Source of the DNA: Solidesulfovibrio aerotolerans
GTDB lineage: Bacteria > Desulfobacterota > Desulfovibrionia > Desulfovibrionales > Desulfovibrionaceae
Length of the DNA stretch: 64,000 bases
Direction of reading: 5' to 3'
NCBI RefSeq assembly: GCF_009856865.1
Contig: NZ_WVUD01000001.1
Location: forward strand, 186,001-250,000
Below, one piece after another: positions 44,176 through 53,903 of this stretch. Made by a program: the position numbers and the translations under genes. The notes below the pieces were generated by a model. It saw only the letters and a list, made by a program, of their open reading frames with translations. It made no database searches and was not told the origin of the DNA. Positions within the stretch are counted from its first letter, which is position 1. Every line of letters starts with the position of its first letter.

Positions 44176-45105
44176 ATGTTTGAAAAGATACTCTTTGCGA
44201 CCACAGGATCGCCGGAGTGCGACAGCGCCGCCCGCGTGGCCTTTGATATGGCCCGCCAATACGGCTCGCAACTGACGCTGTTTCACGTGCTCGGCATCCC
44301 GGGCAAGGGCGACAGCAATGTGGTCATCGACATCCGCAGCGGCGAAGAAGTGGATGTTGATGCCGAATACATCGAAGGCGTGGCCGAAGAACTGCGCACC
44401 ACCTATGCCAAGCAGCTTGAAGCGCTGCCCGGCGTCACCATCGAAGTGGGTGTCGGCGTGCCGTCGCGCGAAGTGTTGCGCATGGCCCGGACCAAGGACG
44501 TCGATATGATCGTCCTGTGCGGCCCGGCCGAAGGGCAGCAGGCCGGCTTTTACAAGCGCGGCGTGGTCGGCGACACCCTGCGCAAGGTGGCCAAGGCCGC
44601 CCGTTGTCCGGTGCTGACCGTCAGCCGGCCCTCGGCCTCGTTTTGGGGCGGGTTCTCCAACATCGTGTTCGCCACGGACTTCTCCAAGGCGTCCGAGTCG
44701 GCCTTCCAGTTCGCCAAGACCGTGGTCCAGGCCGTGGACGGCGAACTGCACCTGTTCCACTGCGTGGATTTGAGCCGTTTCCAGTCCCCCATTGCGCTGA
44801 CCCAGGATGGCATCGAAGCCAAACTGGCCGAGGCCCGTCGCCGGTTGCACCACGAATATGCGACCCAACTCGGGGATTTCAAACGGTTTACTTCCGAGGT
44901 ATGGGAGGGCACGCCCTACGTCGAAATCGTTAAGTTCGCTCGTGAACGCCAAGCCGACCTTATCGTGCTGGCCCACCACGCCCGCGACGTCGATCCCGAC
45001 GAGCGCCCCTTTGGCAGCACCCTGGAACAGGTCATCGTGCGGGCTTCCTGCCCGGTGGTGAGTGTTAACCGTCCCGACAAGCTGCCCCAGGCGGCCGAGG
45101 CGTAA
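44176..45105 (+). CDS. Tandem universal stress protein
   Basis: A 309-residue protein with two UspA domains: residues 1-150 (MFEKILFATTGSPECDSAA, and a degraded end VVGDTLRKVAKAARCPVLTV) and 158-305 (SNIVFATDFSKASESAF, ending PFGSTLEQVIVRASCPVVSV). The second domain keeps an ATP-binding-type G-x-(9)-G(S) motif in better shape than the first. It lies 56 bases after hmcF on the same strand and before a receiver gene, so it is probably part of the hmc regulon. Confidence 0.88.
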   Translation: MFEKILFATTGSPECDSAARVAFDMARQYGSQLTLFHVLGIPGKGDSNVVIDIRSGEEVDVDAEYIEGVAEELRTTYAKQLEALPGVTIEVGVGVPSREVLRMARTKDVDMIVLCGPAEGQQAGFYKRGVVGDTLRKVAKAARCPVLTVSRPSASFWGGFSNIVFATDFSKASESAFQFAKTVVQAVDGELHLFHCVDLSRFQSPIALTQDGIEAKLAEARRRLHHEYATQLGDFKRFTSEVWEGTPYVEIVKFARERQADLIVLAHHARDVDPDERPFGSTLEQVIVRASCPVVSVNRPDKLPQAAEA

Positions 45106-45146
45106 GCCCCCACACCTCCCGGGGACGCAAAAGGAGAAAGGGAACC

Positions 45147-45503
45147 ATGCCCAAGACCATCCTTATCGTGGACGACGATCCCAATATCCGGGAATACCTG
45201 GAAACCCTGCTCACCGACAACGGCTACGAGACCATCGTTGCCGAAAACGGGGAAAAGGCTCTGGAAGTGTTGGCCGCCCAAACGCCTGACCTGATCACGC
45301 TCGACATCGAGATGCCGGATAAAACCGGTCCGTGGTTTAACCGGGCGCTGCAGCGGGGCAAGACCTACGCCAACATCCCGATCATTGTCATCACCGGCCA
45401 TACGGGGCTTAAATACGTCATCCCCAATGCCGTTGGGTCGCTCGGCAAACCCTTTGAACAAAAGGAATTGCTCGATCTTGTGCGCGAAACCATAGGCTCG
45501 TAA
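45147..45503 (+). CDS. Single-domain response regulator (Rrf1-like)
   Basis: A 118-residue receiver with Asp10-Asp11, Asp53 (TLDIEMPDKTGP), Thr in VITGH and Lys in GKPFEQ. It is the close paralogue of the receiver at 33545 across the hmc operon. In D. vulgaris the hmc operon ends with rrf1 and rrf2, and this gene occupies the rrf1 position; no rrf2 homologue follows. It has an AGGAGAAAGGGAACC ribosome-binding site. Confidence 0.88.
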   Translation: MPKTILIVDDDPNIREYLETLLTDNGYETIVAENGEKALEVLAAQTPDLITLDIEMPDKTGPWFNRALQRGKTYANIPIIVITGHTGLKYVIPNAVGSLGKPFEQKELLDLVRETIGS

Positions 45504-45506
45504 TCC

Positions 45507-45548
45507 CCGTTTCCCGGGACGCGGCGAACGCTGCGTCCCGGGAAACGG
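45507..45548 (+). repeat. 16-bp inverted repeat after the receiver gene
   Basis: CCGTTTCCCGGGACGC and its exact complement flank a 10-base loop, starting four bases after the receiver stop. No T-run follows, so it may act as a 3'-end stabiliser or a processing site before the kinase gene. Confidence 0.75.
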
Positions 45549-45706
45549 CCACGAGTCCAACACGCGGCTTGGCCCGTCCTGACCGCTTGCGCGGTCCAGG
45601 CGACGCCGGATCGTCCCAGGATGCCCGGGACGCCGGACGCCTGCCGGCTTTTCGGTCCCCGCGACCGAACCCGGCGTGCGGCCAAGGCGACACAGGACCC
45701 TCGGCC

Positions 45707-47614
45707 ATGAGCGAACGCCTTTTGCTCGTTGACGACGAGGATGATATCCGTCGGTTTCTCGGGATGTTCCTGGCAGACCTCGGCTATGAGGTCCAGGCCG
45801 CTTCAAACGGTACCAACGCCCTGGAACTCTTTGAAACCTTTAAACCGGCCATAGTCCTCACCGACATCAAGATGCCGGGCATGGACGGCCTGGAACTGCT
45901 CAAACGGATAAAAGCCCGTTCCCCTGAAACCGAAGTCGTCATGATTTCGGGCCACGGCGACATGGACCTGGCCATTGGCTGTCTCCAGTACGAAGCCGCC
46001 GATTTTGTCACCAAGCCCATCAATCACGACATCCTCGACGCGGCCTTAAAGCGCATCGACGAAAAGCTCGCTTTGCGCCGCCAACTGCGCCAGTACACCG
46101 AAAATCTCGAAAAGCTCGTTTCGGAAAAATCCCACCGCGTCGTCGAACTCGAACGGCAGCTTGCGGCCGGCGAAATGGTGGAAACCATGTGCCAGGCCAT
46201 CTCCGGGCTCTCGGCCGATTTTGGCGACAAGGCCGGTTATTTCAACGAAATGCCCTGCTTTGTGGCCGTACACAACCGCTCGCTGGAAGTCGTGGCCACC
46301 AACCAGCTCTACAAAGAGCGTTTGGGCGACATGGTCGGCCACCACAGTTGGGAAGCCTACGTCGGCCAGGCCCTTCGCGGCTTCGACGGCCCGGTCTGGA
46401 AGACCTTTGAGACCGGCAAGGGCCAGCGCTCCCGCGAGACCATGCTCTGCAAAAACGGCCGTGAACTGCCGGTCATGGTCCATACCTCGCCCTTGGGGCA
46501 GCGCAACGGCAAGGTCGAACTGGTCCTGGAACTGGCTGTGGACGTCAGCGAAATCAAACGGCTCCAGGAAGAACTGCGGGTCACCCAGCAAAAGTACATG
46601 GATCTTTTTGAGGCCACGCCGTGTCATATCGCCCTGCGCGACCGCGACTATCGCATTGTGGCCAACAACACGCTTTTTAAAGAAGATTTCGGCGAAGGTG
46701 TGGGCAAGCTGTGCCACCAGATCTTTCGCCACCGCGACGAACCCTGCCCGGATTGCCCGGTGGACGTCACCTTTGCCGATGGCGCGCCTCATACCCTGGA
46801 AGCCGTGGTCACCTGCCTGGACGGACGCACTAAAAACGTCCTGACGTTTTCCGCACCCATCCGCAACGGCAAGGGCGAGATTACCGAAGTCATGGCCTTA
46901 TCCACCGACATCACCCAGATACGCCAACTGCAAGACCATCTCACATCGCTCGGCCTTATGCTCGGGTCCATTTCCCACGGCGTCAAAGGCATGTTGACGG
47001 CCCTGGAGGGCGGCGTCTATCGCCTGGAGTCCGGCATCAAGCGCAATGATGCGGCGCGCATTGCCGACGCCGGCGACACCATCAAATCCCTGGTCGGCCG
47101 GGTGCGCAATCTCGTGCTCAATGTCCTGTATTACGCCAAGTCCCGGGACATGGCCGGCGAACCCGTGGATATCACCCATCTGGCCACCAATGTGGCCCAG
47201 ATCGTTGAACCCAAGGCCGCCCGGGAGCGCATTGCCTTTACCTGGGATATCCCGGCCGGTCTCGGTGCGGTTCCTCTCGATACCGCCAATATCTCCGCCG
47301 CCCTGGTCAACATCCTGGAAAACGCCATCGACGCCTGCGCGGCCGACACCGGCAAGGACGCCCACGCCATCACCTTTAGAGCCGCCACAACGGCCGATGC
47401 CGTCATCTTCGACATCACCGACAACGGCATGGGCATGTCCCAGGAAACCCGGGAAAAGGCTTTTACGCTGTTTTTTTCGTCAAAAGGCCTCAAAGGCACC
47501 GGCCTGGGCCTTTTTATTGCCCACGATGTGGTGAAAAAGCACGGCGGCGTGATCGATCTGTCATCCGAGCCGGGCGTGGGCACGCAGTTTCATATCGTGA
47601 TTCCGCGTCAATGA
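45707..47614 (+). CDS. Hybrid receiver-PAS histidine kinase
   Basis: A 635-residue soluble protein: receiver domain at 1-120 with Asp53 (LTDIKMPGMDG), a coiled-coil linker, then two PAS domains. The second PAS contains CHQIFRHRDEPCPDCP, the same cysteine pattern as in the kinase at 34015. Phosphotransfer His lies in LGSISHGVKGMLTALEGG; the ATPase has ILENAIDACA, DNGMGM and GTGLGLFIAHDVV. No membrane segment is visible. It probably phosphorylates the adjacent receiver. A 203-base spacer with a hairpin separates them. Confidence 0.88.
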   Translation: MSERLLLVDDEDDIRRFLGMFLADLGYEVQAASNGTNALELFETFKPAIVLTDIKMPGMDGLELLKRIKARSPETEVVMISGHGDMDLAIGCLQYEAADFVTKPINHDILDAALKRIDEKLALRRQLRQYTENLEKLVSEKSHRVVELERQLAAGEMVETMCQAISGLSADFGDKAGYFNEMPCFVAVHNRSLEVVATNQLYKERLGDMVGHHSWEAYVGQALRGFDGPVWKTFETGKGQRSRETMLCKNGRELPVMVHTSPLGQRNGKVELVLELAVDVSEIKRLQEELRVTQQKYMDLFEATPCHIALRDRDYRIVANNTLFKEDFGEGVGKLCHQIFRHRDEPCPDCPVDVTFADGAPHTLEAVVTCLDGRTKNVLTFSAPIRNGKGEITEVMALSTDITQIRQLQDHLTSLGLMLGSISHGVKGMLTALEGGVYRLESGIKRNDAARIADAGDTIKSLVGRVRNLVLNVLYYAKSRDMAGEPVDITHLATNVAQIVEPKAARERIAFTWDIPAGLGAVPLDTANISAALVNILENAIDACAADTGKDAHAITFRAATTADAVIFDITDNGMGMSQETREKAFTLFFSSKGLKGTGLGLFIAHDVVKKHGGVIDLSSEPGVGTQFHIVIPRQ

Positions 47615-47643
47615 TTTAAGTGCAAGAAATAAAAGGCGAAGAT

Positions 47644-47711
47644 GTCTCCGGCGGCCGGGGGGATGATCCCCCCGGACCCCCCGGCGGGGGAGGGCCATCC
47701 CTGGCCCTCCC
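47644..47711 (+). repeat. Structured 3'-end repeat, copy E
   Basis: GTCTCCGGCGGCC (one change from the other copies), a stem of CC plus six G against six C plus GG around ATGAT, GACCCCCC, then a second perfect 10-base hairpin (GGGAGGGCCA / TGGCCCTCCC). It lies 29 bases after the kinase stop, behind an AAGAAATAAAAG purine tract. Confidence 0.88.
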
Positions 47712-47732
47712 GAATAAGGGCGTTCGCCGCAT

Positions 47733-48533
47733 TCAAAACGCATACGGCTCTTCCTGCCGCCATTCAAACATATAGGCTTCTTCCGGGTTAAGCTCCTTGG
47801 TTTCCACGGTATCCGCTGCCAGGAGCGCAGCCGGGGCAACGGAGGAGAAGCTGATGCCCGGTATGGCGACGTCCTTGCGGGCGGCTTCGGGGATTGGGCG
47901 AAGCGTCCCGTAGGCGGTGACCCAGGCTTTGTCGTCCGGCGGCGCTTGGTCCGGGGGGAACGCGACGCGTAACCCCACGGCCGTGCCGTCGGCAAAGCAG
48001 CACCACACGGCCAGCCGGTAGAGGACGAACTGGCCGGCGGCGTCCAGCTCGGGGCTGCGGTGGACAAAGCCGCGCACGGCAAAGGGACGGTCAAAGGACG
48101 GGGACGGGCCTTTGGCTGCGATGTCGTGGAGTTCGCCGGTATTGATGGGGATATAGTCCTTGCCGTTTTGCGTAAGGCGCGCCGGGGTGGGCGCTTTCTC
48201 GGGCGTAGGCAGCGTGGCGGCCACGTCAAACGGGTCGCTGTCAATGTTGGCGGAGAGGGCCTGGAAGCCGCCTTCGGCGAGGCCGGCCATGGCCAACAGC
48301 ACCAGATAGCACAGGCTGCGGCCCAGGTTGGGCCGGGTGACGGGCCGTATGGCGGCGTAGCCGCCGAGCACGGCCAGGACCAGGGCGGCGGTCAGGGTGA
48401 CGGGTTTGAATTTGGGATTGAGATACATCCAGTAGTTGCCGGCAGTGGCCAGCCAGCCCATAAAACCGGCCAGGAGCAGCATGGCCAGTCCGTCGGTGCG
48501 GCTGGCGAGGCGGCGAAAGGTCGTCTGAATCAT
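47733..48533 (-). CDS. TIGR03943/DUF1980-family membrane protein
   Basis: A 266-residue protein with three or four N-terminal hydrophobic segments (GLAMLLLAGFMGWLATAG, VTLTAALVLAVLGGYAAI) and a soluble C-terminal domain containing RPFAVRGFVHRSPEL and YRLAVWCCFADGTAVGLRV. Proteins of this type are encoded next to YcgR-like permeases, as here, and probably act with them; the substrate is unknown. Its start overlaps the permease stop (ATGA). Confidence 0.8.
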   Translation of the reverse strand: MIQTTFRRLASRTDGLAMLLLAGFMGWLATAGNYWMYLNPKFKPVTLTAALVLAVLGGYAAIRPVTRPNLGRSLCYLVLLAMAGLAEGGFQALSANIDSDPFDVAATLPTPEKAPTPARLTQNGKDYIPINTGELHDIAAKGPSPSFDRPFAVRGFVHRSPELDAAGQFVLYRLAVWCCFADGTAVGLRVAFPPDQAPPDDKAWVTAYGTLRPIPEAARKDVAIPGISFSSVAPAALLAADTVETKELNPEEAYMFEWRQEEPYAF

Positions 48534-49681
48534 GGCGCGCCTCCGGTAGCGATGCCGAGCAGGCAGCAGGCGAGAAAGACGAGCGCGGCCGGGACAAAGG
48601 TCAGCACGCGCACCAGGCGCGGGGTAAAGACCTGCCGCCACATGAGCATGAGTTTGAGGTCGAGCATGGGGCCAAGGGCCAAAAAGGCCAGTTTGGCCGC
48701 CTGGGGGAAGGTGGAGAACGAAGCGGCCACGAACGCGTCGGCCTGGGAGCACAGGGATAAAATGACGGCCAGGGCCATCATGCCCGGGATGGCCAGAACC
48801 AGATCGTTTTCCATGGCCATGACCACGGAGACGGGCACATAGGCCTTAAAGGCCGCCGCCACCATGGAGCCCAGGATAAGCACCTTGGCCATATCGAGGA
48901 AATCGGCCAGGGCGTGGTGCATGGCCGAAGCGATTTTGGCCCGGGGGGTGGGCAGGACAGCAGCCAGGGGCACGGCGTCGGCCAGCGATCCGAAAAGCGC
49001 GCCCGGCATGGTGGCTGCGGCGGCGGCCGGGGCGACACCCGATGGGGCGGCGACAGGCCTGGGGCCATGGTCATGGCCGCAGGCCGGGGTGGCCCCCGGG
49101 CTGCCCTCAGGACTGCCCCCCGGACTCGAGACAGGTTTGGGGCCATGATCGTGGCTGCAGCCGCCGGCCGGGGTGGGGTGGTCGTGCTGCGGGCCGTGGT
49201 CATGGCCGCAGCCGCAGGCCGGGGCCGGGGTCAGCAGCGGCACAAGGAGGGACGCGGCCTTTTGGCCGCCGGCCCAGTAGCCGACCACCAACCCGGCGAG
49301 AATGACCAGGGCGCAACGCCATACGGCCATGGTTGGATCACCCCGGAAGGCGACCAGGGTGGCCAGGATGGAGACCGGGTTTATGACCGGCGCGGCCAGC
49401 ATGAAGGCCACGGCGGCACCGGGCGGCACGCCTTTGCCGATCAGCCGCCGGGCCAGATAGACCACGCCGCATTCGCAGCAGGGCGTGACCGCGCCCAGGC
49501 CAAGGCCGACCAGGGTCGAGGCCAGCCGGCCCTTGGGCAGCAAGCGCTCCAGGCGGTCTTTGGGGACAAAGGCTTCCACCAGTCCCGAGGCCACCGACCC
49601 CAGCAGCAGGAAGGGGATGGCTTCCAGGACGATGGACAGCGTGGCCTGGGCAAAGAGATCGAGGTTGTGCAGGGCGTTCAT
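48530..49681 (-). CDS. Permease (DUF318/YraQ type) with His-rich loop
   Basis: A 383-residue membrane protein with about eight hydrophobic segments. The family motifs PCCECGVVYLARRL and MLAAPVINPVSI lie in the first half and SLCSQADAFVAASF in the second. Between the halves a roughly 80-residue loop carries three GHDHGP/SHDHGP-type motifs and extra HDH pairs with Cys, a likely metal-binding region. Members of the family have been linked to export of metal or metalloid compounds; the cargo here is unknown. The start overlaps the ABC-protein stop. Confidence 0.8.
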   Translation of the reverse strand: MNALHNLDLFAQATLSIVLEAIPFLLLGSVASGLVEAFVPKDRLERLLPKGRLASTLVGLGLGAVTPCCECGVVYLARRLIGKGVPPGAAVAFMLAAPVINPVSILATLVAFRGDPTMAVWRCALVILAGLVVGYWAGGQKAASLLVPLLTPAPACGCGHDHGPQHDHPTPAGGCSHDHGPKPVSSPGGSPEGSPGATPACGHDHGPRPVAAPSGVAPAAAAATMPGALFGSLADAVPLAAVLPTPRAKIASAMHHALADFLDMAKVLILGSMVAAAFKAYVPVSVVMAMENDLVLAIPGMMALAVILSLCSQADAFVAASFSTFPQAAKLAFLALGPMLDLKLMLMWRQVFTPRLVRVLTFVPAALVFLACCLLGIATGGAP

Positions 49682-51447
49682 GCGGGGAGGGGGTCAGCCT
49701 CGGCAACCGGGGCGGCTTCCAGCCGGAACCCGGCGTCCGGACCGCTGGCGCTCAGGTTGTCGTGCGTCGGCACGAACCGCACAATACGGTGGTGAAAGAC
49801 GGCCAGGGAGGGGCGGTGGGCGATGCTGACGATGGCGGCCTGTGGCAGGCGGGCGGTCAGCAGGGCGTAGAGTTCTATCTGCGAGGCTTCGTCCAGGGCA
49901 GACGTTGCCTCGTCGCAAAAAAGCCAGTCCGGGGCCAGCAGGATGGCCCGGGCAAAGGCCAGACGTTGCTGCTCGCCGGCCGAGAGTTCCTGGGTCCAGT
50001 GGCGCTCCTCGCCAAGCAGCGCTGCCAGGTGGGGCAGGCCGCAGTCGATAAGCGCCTGGGCGATGCGTTCGTTGCCGTAGATTTCCGGGGCGTCGGGATA
50101 GGCCACTGCGGCGGCCAGACTGGCGATGGGCAGATAGGGCCGCTGGGGCAAAAAGAGCCTGCGCGGGCTGGTCGGCATGGCCAGCGTTCCGGCGGCAAAG
50201 GGCCACAGACCGCCGATGGCCCGAAAGAGCGTTGATTTGCCGCAGCCGGCTGGCCCGGCCACCATGACCCGCTCGCCCGGGGCCACGGTCAGGGCGGCAT
50301 CGGCCAGGAGCGTGCGTCCGTCAGGCAGGGACACCCGGGCCTCGGTCAGGGACAGGCCCGCTTCGGCCGGGGCGGCAATACGGGAAAAGCCTTCGCCCTT
50401 GCGGGTTTCGAGATCGGCCAGGGCAGCGGCAAAGCCGGTCAGACGATCGACGGTGGCCCGCCACTGGGCCAGACGCGTGTAGGCGTCGATGAACCAGGAC
50501 AGCGAGGACTGCACGTGGCCGAAGGCCGAGGCGGTCTGCATAAGCCCGCCAAGCTGGATGGCCCCGGAGAAATAGCGCGGCGCGGCCACCAGGAAGGGAA
50601 AGATGACTGCTGCCTGGGAATAGCCGGCGGAAAACCAGGTGAGGCGTTTTTGCTGGCGCATGATCGCCCACCAGTTGCCAACGACGTGGGTAAAGCGGCT
50701 GGCCAGACCCCGGGCTTCCTGGGTTTCGCCGCCGTAAAGGGCAATGGGTTCGGCGTTTTCGCGCACGCGCACGAGCTGGTACCGGAAATCGGCCTCGTAG
50801 CGCTGCTGCATGAAGTTGAGCCGAATCAGTGGGCGGCCGATCAGGTGGGTGAAAAATGAGCCGAAGCCGGCATAGAGCACGGCGGCCCAGAGCATGGAGC
50901 CGGGAACCTGGATGTCCAAAATATGGATGTCGCCGGACAGATTCCACAGGATGATGGAAAACGAGACCAGAGTCACCACGGATTCCAGCAGCCCGAGTGT
51001 CAGGGCCAGGGTCTGCTCGACAAAACCGCCGATGTCTTCGCTGATGCGCTGATCCGGGTTGTCGGTGCCGTCTTTTTCAAAGCGCAGCCGGTAGTAATTG
51101 TGGTCGCTAAGCCATGTCTGGGCGTAGCGCTCGGTGAGCCAGCGCCGCCAGCGGATTTGCAGCATCTGGCGCAGATAGATCTGATAGACGGCGACAATGA
51201 TGAACATGACGGCCAGGATGGTGAAGCGGCCGAACAGGCGGTAAAATTCGCTGACGTTTTTTTCCTGGAGCGAGTTGTAAAAGAGGTTGTTCCATTCGTT
51301 AAACAGCACATTGAGATAGACGATACCCAGGCTCATGCCGACGATGACGGCAAGGAGCAGGCCGGATTTCAGGCGTTCTTCGCTTTTCCAATAGGGCTTG
51401 GTCAGGGCCCAGAGATCGGAGAGAAATTGCCGCCGGGATGCGGGCAT
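49678..51447 (-). CDS. SbmA/BacA-like ABC transporter with fused ATPase (YddA type)
   Basis: A 589-residue half-transporter. Residues 1-330 hold about six membrane helices in the SbmA/BacA arrangement (LFNEWNNLFYNSLQEKNVSEF, TDNPDQRISEDIGGFVEQTL). The ATPase follows from about 375 (Walker A AGPAGCGKST, signature LSAGEQQRLAFARAIL, Walker B WLFCDEATSALDE). Relatives import peptides, cobalamin or very-long-chain acyl groups. It is the first gene of a three-gene operon with overlapping starts and stops. The 271-base region upstream (51448-51718) shows no gene. Confidence 0.87.
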   Translation of the reverse strand: MPASRRQFLSDLWALTKPYWKSEERLKSGLLLAVIVGMSLGIVYLNVLFNEWNNLFYNSLQEKNVSEFYRLFGRFTILAVMFIIVAVYQIYLRQMLQIRWRRWLTERYAQTWLSDHNYYRLRFEKDGTDNPDQRISEDIGGFVEQTLALTLGLLESVVTLVSFSIILWNLSGDIHILDIQVPGSMLWAAVLYAGFGSFFTHLIGRPLIRLNFMQQRYEADFRYQLVRVRENAEPIALYGGETQEARGLASRFTHVVGNWWAIMRQQKRLTWFSAGYSQAAVIFPFLVAAPRYFSGAIQLGGLMQTASAFGHVQSSLSWFIDAYTRLAQWRATVDRLTGFAAALADLETRKGEGFSRIAAPAEAGLSLTEARVSLPDGRTLLADAALTVAPGERVMVAGPAGCGKSTLFRAIGGLWPFAAGTLAMPTSPRRLFLPQRPYLPIASLAAAVAYPDAPEIYGNERIAQALIDCGLPHLAALLGEERHWTQELSAGEQQRLAFARAILLAPDWLFCDEATSALDEASQIELYALLTARLPQAAIVSIAHRPSLAVFHHRIVRFVPTHDNLSASGPDAGFRLEAAPVAEADPLPA

Positions 51448-51718
51448 GGGATGCTCCTGGTTGAGGTCGGTGGTCCGAGGCCGGCCGGGCGGCCGTCTGT
51501 GACGGCGCGCCGTGCCCAGCCGTGATGGCACGGCGGGGCTGACGTCGCGGTGGCCGGGAACGCCTCGCGGACCGTCTCCCTCTAGTCACTGGCGCGGCGG
51601 GAAGCAACCGCTGCGGCCGCAAAAGTCCATGAAATTTGAGACAGGTGGCAGGCCGCCGGACCCTTGGGGCAGGTGTGACACCCTTGCCGCAGGTCCGCCG
51701 ACGCATGAGGGGCGGGGG

Positions 51719-52093
51719 TTATTCGTAGGGGTAGGTGGTGCCGGCGAATTCCTTGGCCCGGGGGTTGGGATAAAGCCCCTTGGTTTTTAAGGCCGCCAGC
51801 GAGGCGGAGCGGTCCGTCCAGGTGGTGCGCAGCAGATGTTCGGACTCATGGGACAGCGGTTCCTTGAGGAATTTCTTGTACAGCGTGATTACTTGGGCGT
51901 TGTCCTGGGAGGCCCGGACCTTGAATTTGGCATCTGCACCGTAGACGCTGTCAATGCGGTCCAGCATGTATTCTTTGAGCTGCTTGGCAGCGGCCACGGC
52001 CCGGCCGGTCAGGCGCAGGCTGACCAGTGCGCCGCCGGTCATGATACAGGCGGCTTTGAGGAAGCCGCGGCGGGTCTGGGTGAGAATGGACAT
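51719..52093 (-). CDS. hydB: Periplasmic [FeFe] hydrogenase small subunit
   Basis: A 124-residue subunit with a Tat signal ([20 protein letters not shown]) that carries the HydAB dimer to the periplasm, since HydA lacks its own signal. The mature part ([36 protein letters not shown], ending TYPYE) matches the Desulfovibrio small subunit that wraps around HydA. It starts 11 bases after hydA. Confidence 0.94.
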   Translation of the reverse strand: MSILTQTRRGFLKAACIMTGGALVSLRLTGRAVAAAKQLKEYMLDRIDSVYGADAKFKVRASQDNAQVITLYKKFLKEPLSHESEHLLRTTWTDRSASLAALKTKGLYPNPRAKEFAGTTYPYE

Positions 52094-52104
52094 GGGCGTT
52101 CTCC

Positions 52105-53370
52105 TTAGGCCTTTTGGTCGTTGTACAAGGCCAGGCGCTTTTTGAGCGAAGCGTAAAACTTGCTGGTGCGCTGGTCCATGGACTGCAAGACAGTGGGCAT
52201 GATGGGCTGGCCGCCGCCCATGACGCAGCCGCCCGGGCAGGCCATGAACTCGATAAAGTGGTAGGGCGACTTGCCGGCCTTGACCTGCTCGCACACCGTG
52301 GCAAAGTTCTTGCCGCCGTTGACCACCGCCACTTTGACATCGGTGCCGGCAATATTGACCGTGGCCTCTTTTATGCCGCCAAGGCCGCGCACCACTTTGA
52401 AATCCCAGCTTTCCGGGGCCTTTTTGGTCAGCGCCTGATAGGCAAAGCGCAGGGCCGCTTCCATGACGCCGCCGGAGACGCCGAAGATGGTGGCCCCGCC
52501 GGTGGATTCGCCCATGAGCGCATCGCGCTTGCCGTCGGCCGACTTGGCCAGGTCGATGCCGGCCTTTTTGAGCATATAGGCCAGTTCCCGGGTGTTGATG
52601 GTGGCGTCGATGTCGCGGAAGCCGCTGGCATGCATTTCCGGGCGCATGCCCTCGAACTTCTTGGCCGTACACGGCATGATGGACACCGTGTAGACGGATT
52701 TGGGATCGTAGCTGAGTTCCTTGGCGCCGTAGGTCTTGGCCAGCGGTCCCATCATGCCGATGGGGGATTTGCAGCTGGAGAAATGCGGCAGCAGTTCGGG
52801 GTAGAAGGTTTCGGCGTATTTCTGCCAGCCGGGGCAGCAGGAAGTGAACTGGGGCAGGGGCTTGTCCTGCTTTTTGGTGATCCGGGCCAAAAGCTCGGAC
52901 CCCTCTTCCCAGATGGTGACATCGGCGGTGAACTCGTTGTCCCAGACGTTGCTGCAGCCAAGCTGGGTCAGGGCAGAAAGCATGTGTTCGGTGGTCACAG
53001 CGCCAAGCGGCAGGCCGAAGGCGTCGCCAAGGGCATAGCGCACGGCCGGGGCAGGCATGGCGATGACCTTGACGTTTTTGTCTTTGAGCTTGGCCATGAT
53101 CTCCGGGACAAAGGAGACGGTTTCGTAGATGGCGGCGGTGGGACAGTGGGTCAGGCACTGGCCGCAGTTGATACAGGCGGCGGCGTCGATGATCTTGTGC
53201 GGTTCGCCGCTCTCGCCAAAGATCGCCCCGGTCGGACAGTAGCCCATGCAGGTGTCGCAGCCGATGCACTTGGTTGCATCGACCTGGACGATAAGCGTCG
53301 AATCCAGGTTCGAGCCTGGGGGCGGCACAGCGGTTTCATAAAAGATTTTTTCCATCTCGACACGACTCAT
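52105..53370 (-). CDS. hydA: Periplasmic [FeFe] hydrogenase large subunit
   Basis: Hydrogen-oxidising enzyme of 421 residues, the D. vulgaris length. Two ferredoxin-type [4Fe-4S] motifs lie near residues 35-80 ([24 protein letters not shown]). The three H-cluster motifs are intact: [21 protein letters not shown] and [15 protein letters not shown]. It delivers electrons from H2 to periplasmic cytochromes, hence to the Hmc complex encoded about 8 kb away. The ATG at 53370 has a GGGAGGTTGCCG site. Maturation genes (hydEFG) are not in the window. Confidence 0.96.
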   Translation of the reverse strand: MSRVEMEKIFYETAVPPPGSNLDSTLIVQVDATKCIGCDTCMGYCPTGAIFGESGEPHKIIDAAACINCGQCLTHCPTAAIYETVSFVPEIMAKLKDKNVKVIAMPAPAVRYALGDAFGLPLGAVTTEHMLSALTQLGCSNVWDNEFTADVTIWEEGSELLARITKKQDKPLPQFTSCCPGWQKYAETFYPELLPHFSSCKSPIGMMGPLAKTYGAKELSYDPKSVYTVSIMPCTAKKFEGMRPEMHASGFRDIDATINTRELAYMLKKAGIDLAKSADGKRDALMGESTGGATIFGVSGGVMEAALRFAYQALTKKAPESWDFKVVRGLGGIKEATVNIAGTDVKVAVVNGGKNFATVCEQVKAGKSPYHFIEFMACPGGCVMGGGQPIMPTVLQSMDQRTSKFYASLKKRLALYNDQKA

Positions 53371-53903
53371 CGGCAACCTCCCACGGTTTGAAGGGTTGCC
53401 CGGGCTTAGGCCAGGGCGTTGCAACCACTGCTTTCCGGGCCGTGCGGCCGGGGCCGGCGGTCTGGCGTGGTTCGTCACAAAATAAGAAATTAAGGCAGCA
53501 ATAGTATATTAAAAATAATTACGTGACACGAAAAGAGGTCTTATCTTTAATTCGTGAGCATGACAAGTGCGAAACGCGCTTGGGGCGGTTGCTTGTGCTG
53601 CTGCGGCAGAATGCGCGGCGGGCAAACCGGGCGGCATGTTGGCGTGCGGCCGTGCGGTGCGCAGTTGGACAATTGCCGTACCAGACAGCCGGCAGGCGAG
53701 CTTGTTCTCGTGCCGGCGTGCGGTGGCGCAGGGACGGAAACCAGCGACGGCCCCGGTTTGGCGAGGCGGATCAGGAGCGGCTGGACCGGCCCGGCGGCAG
53801 GCAGCAAACTTTTCAATCATGTCGATTGGTCACGTGCTTTTCACCAATCCGCAATAATTCCCGCCTATACATCCCAGCGACGAGAGGTGCGGAGGCGATG
53901 GTG
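53371..53903. other. Divergent spacer between hydA and the PilZ gene
   Basis: A 533-base region. Bases 53480-53530 are very AT-rich and contain TATACT on the hydA strand, a possible -10 box without a convincing -35. A CGTGACACG element lies at 53522-53530. The rest (about 53540-53890) has open frames on both strands but no homology or start signal, and I see no gene in it. Confidence 0.55.

Noticed and set aside
53523-53897. N-terminal extension of the PilZ gene by about 125 codons
   Set aside because: The frame is open, but the residues are Arg/Cys-rich with no homology. A good ribosome-binding site marks the start near 53904.
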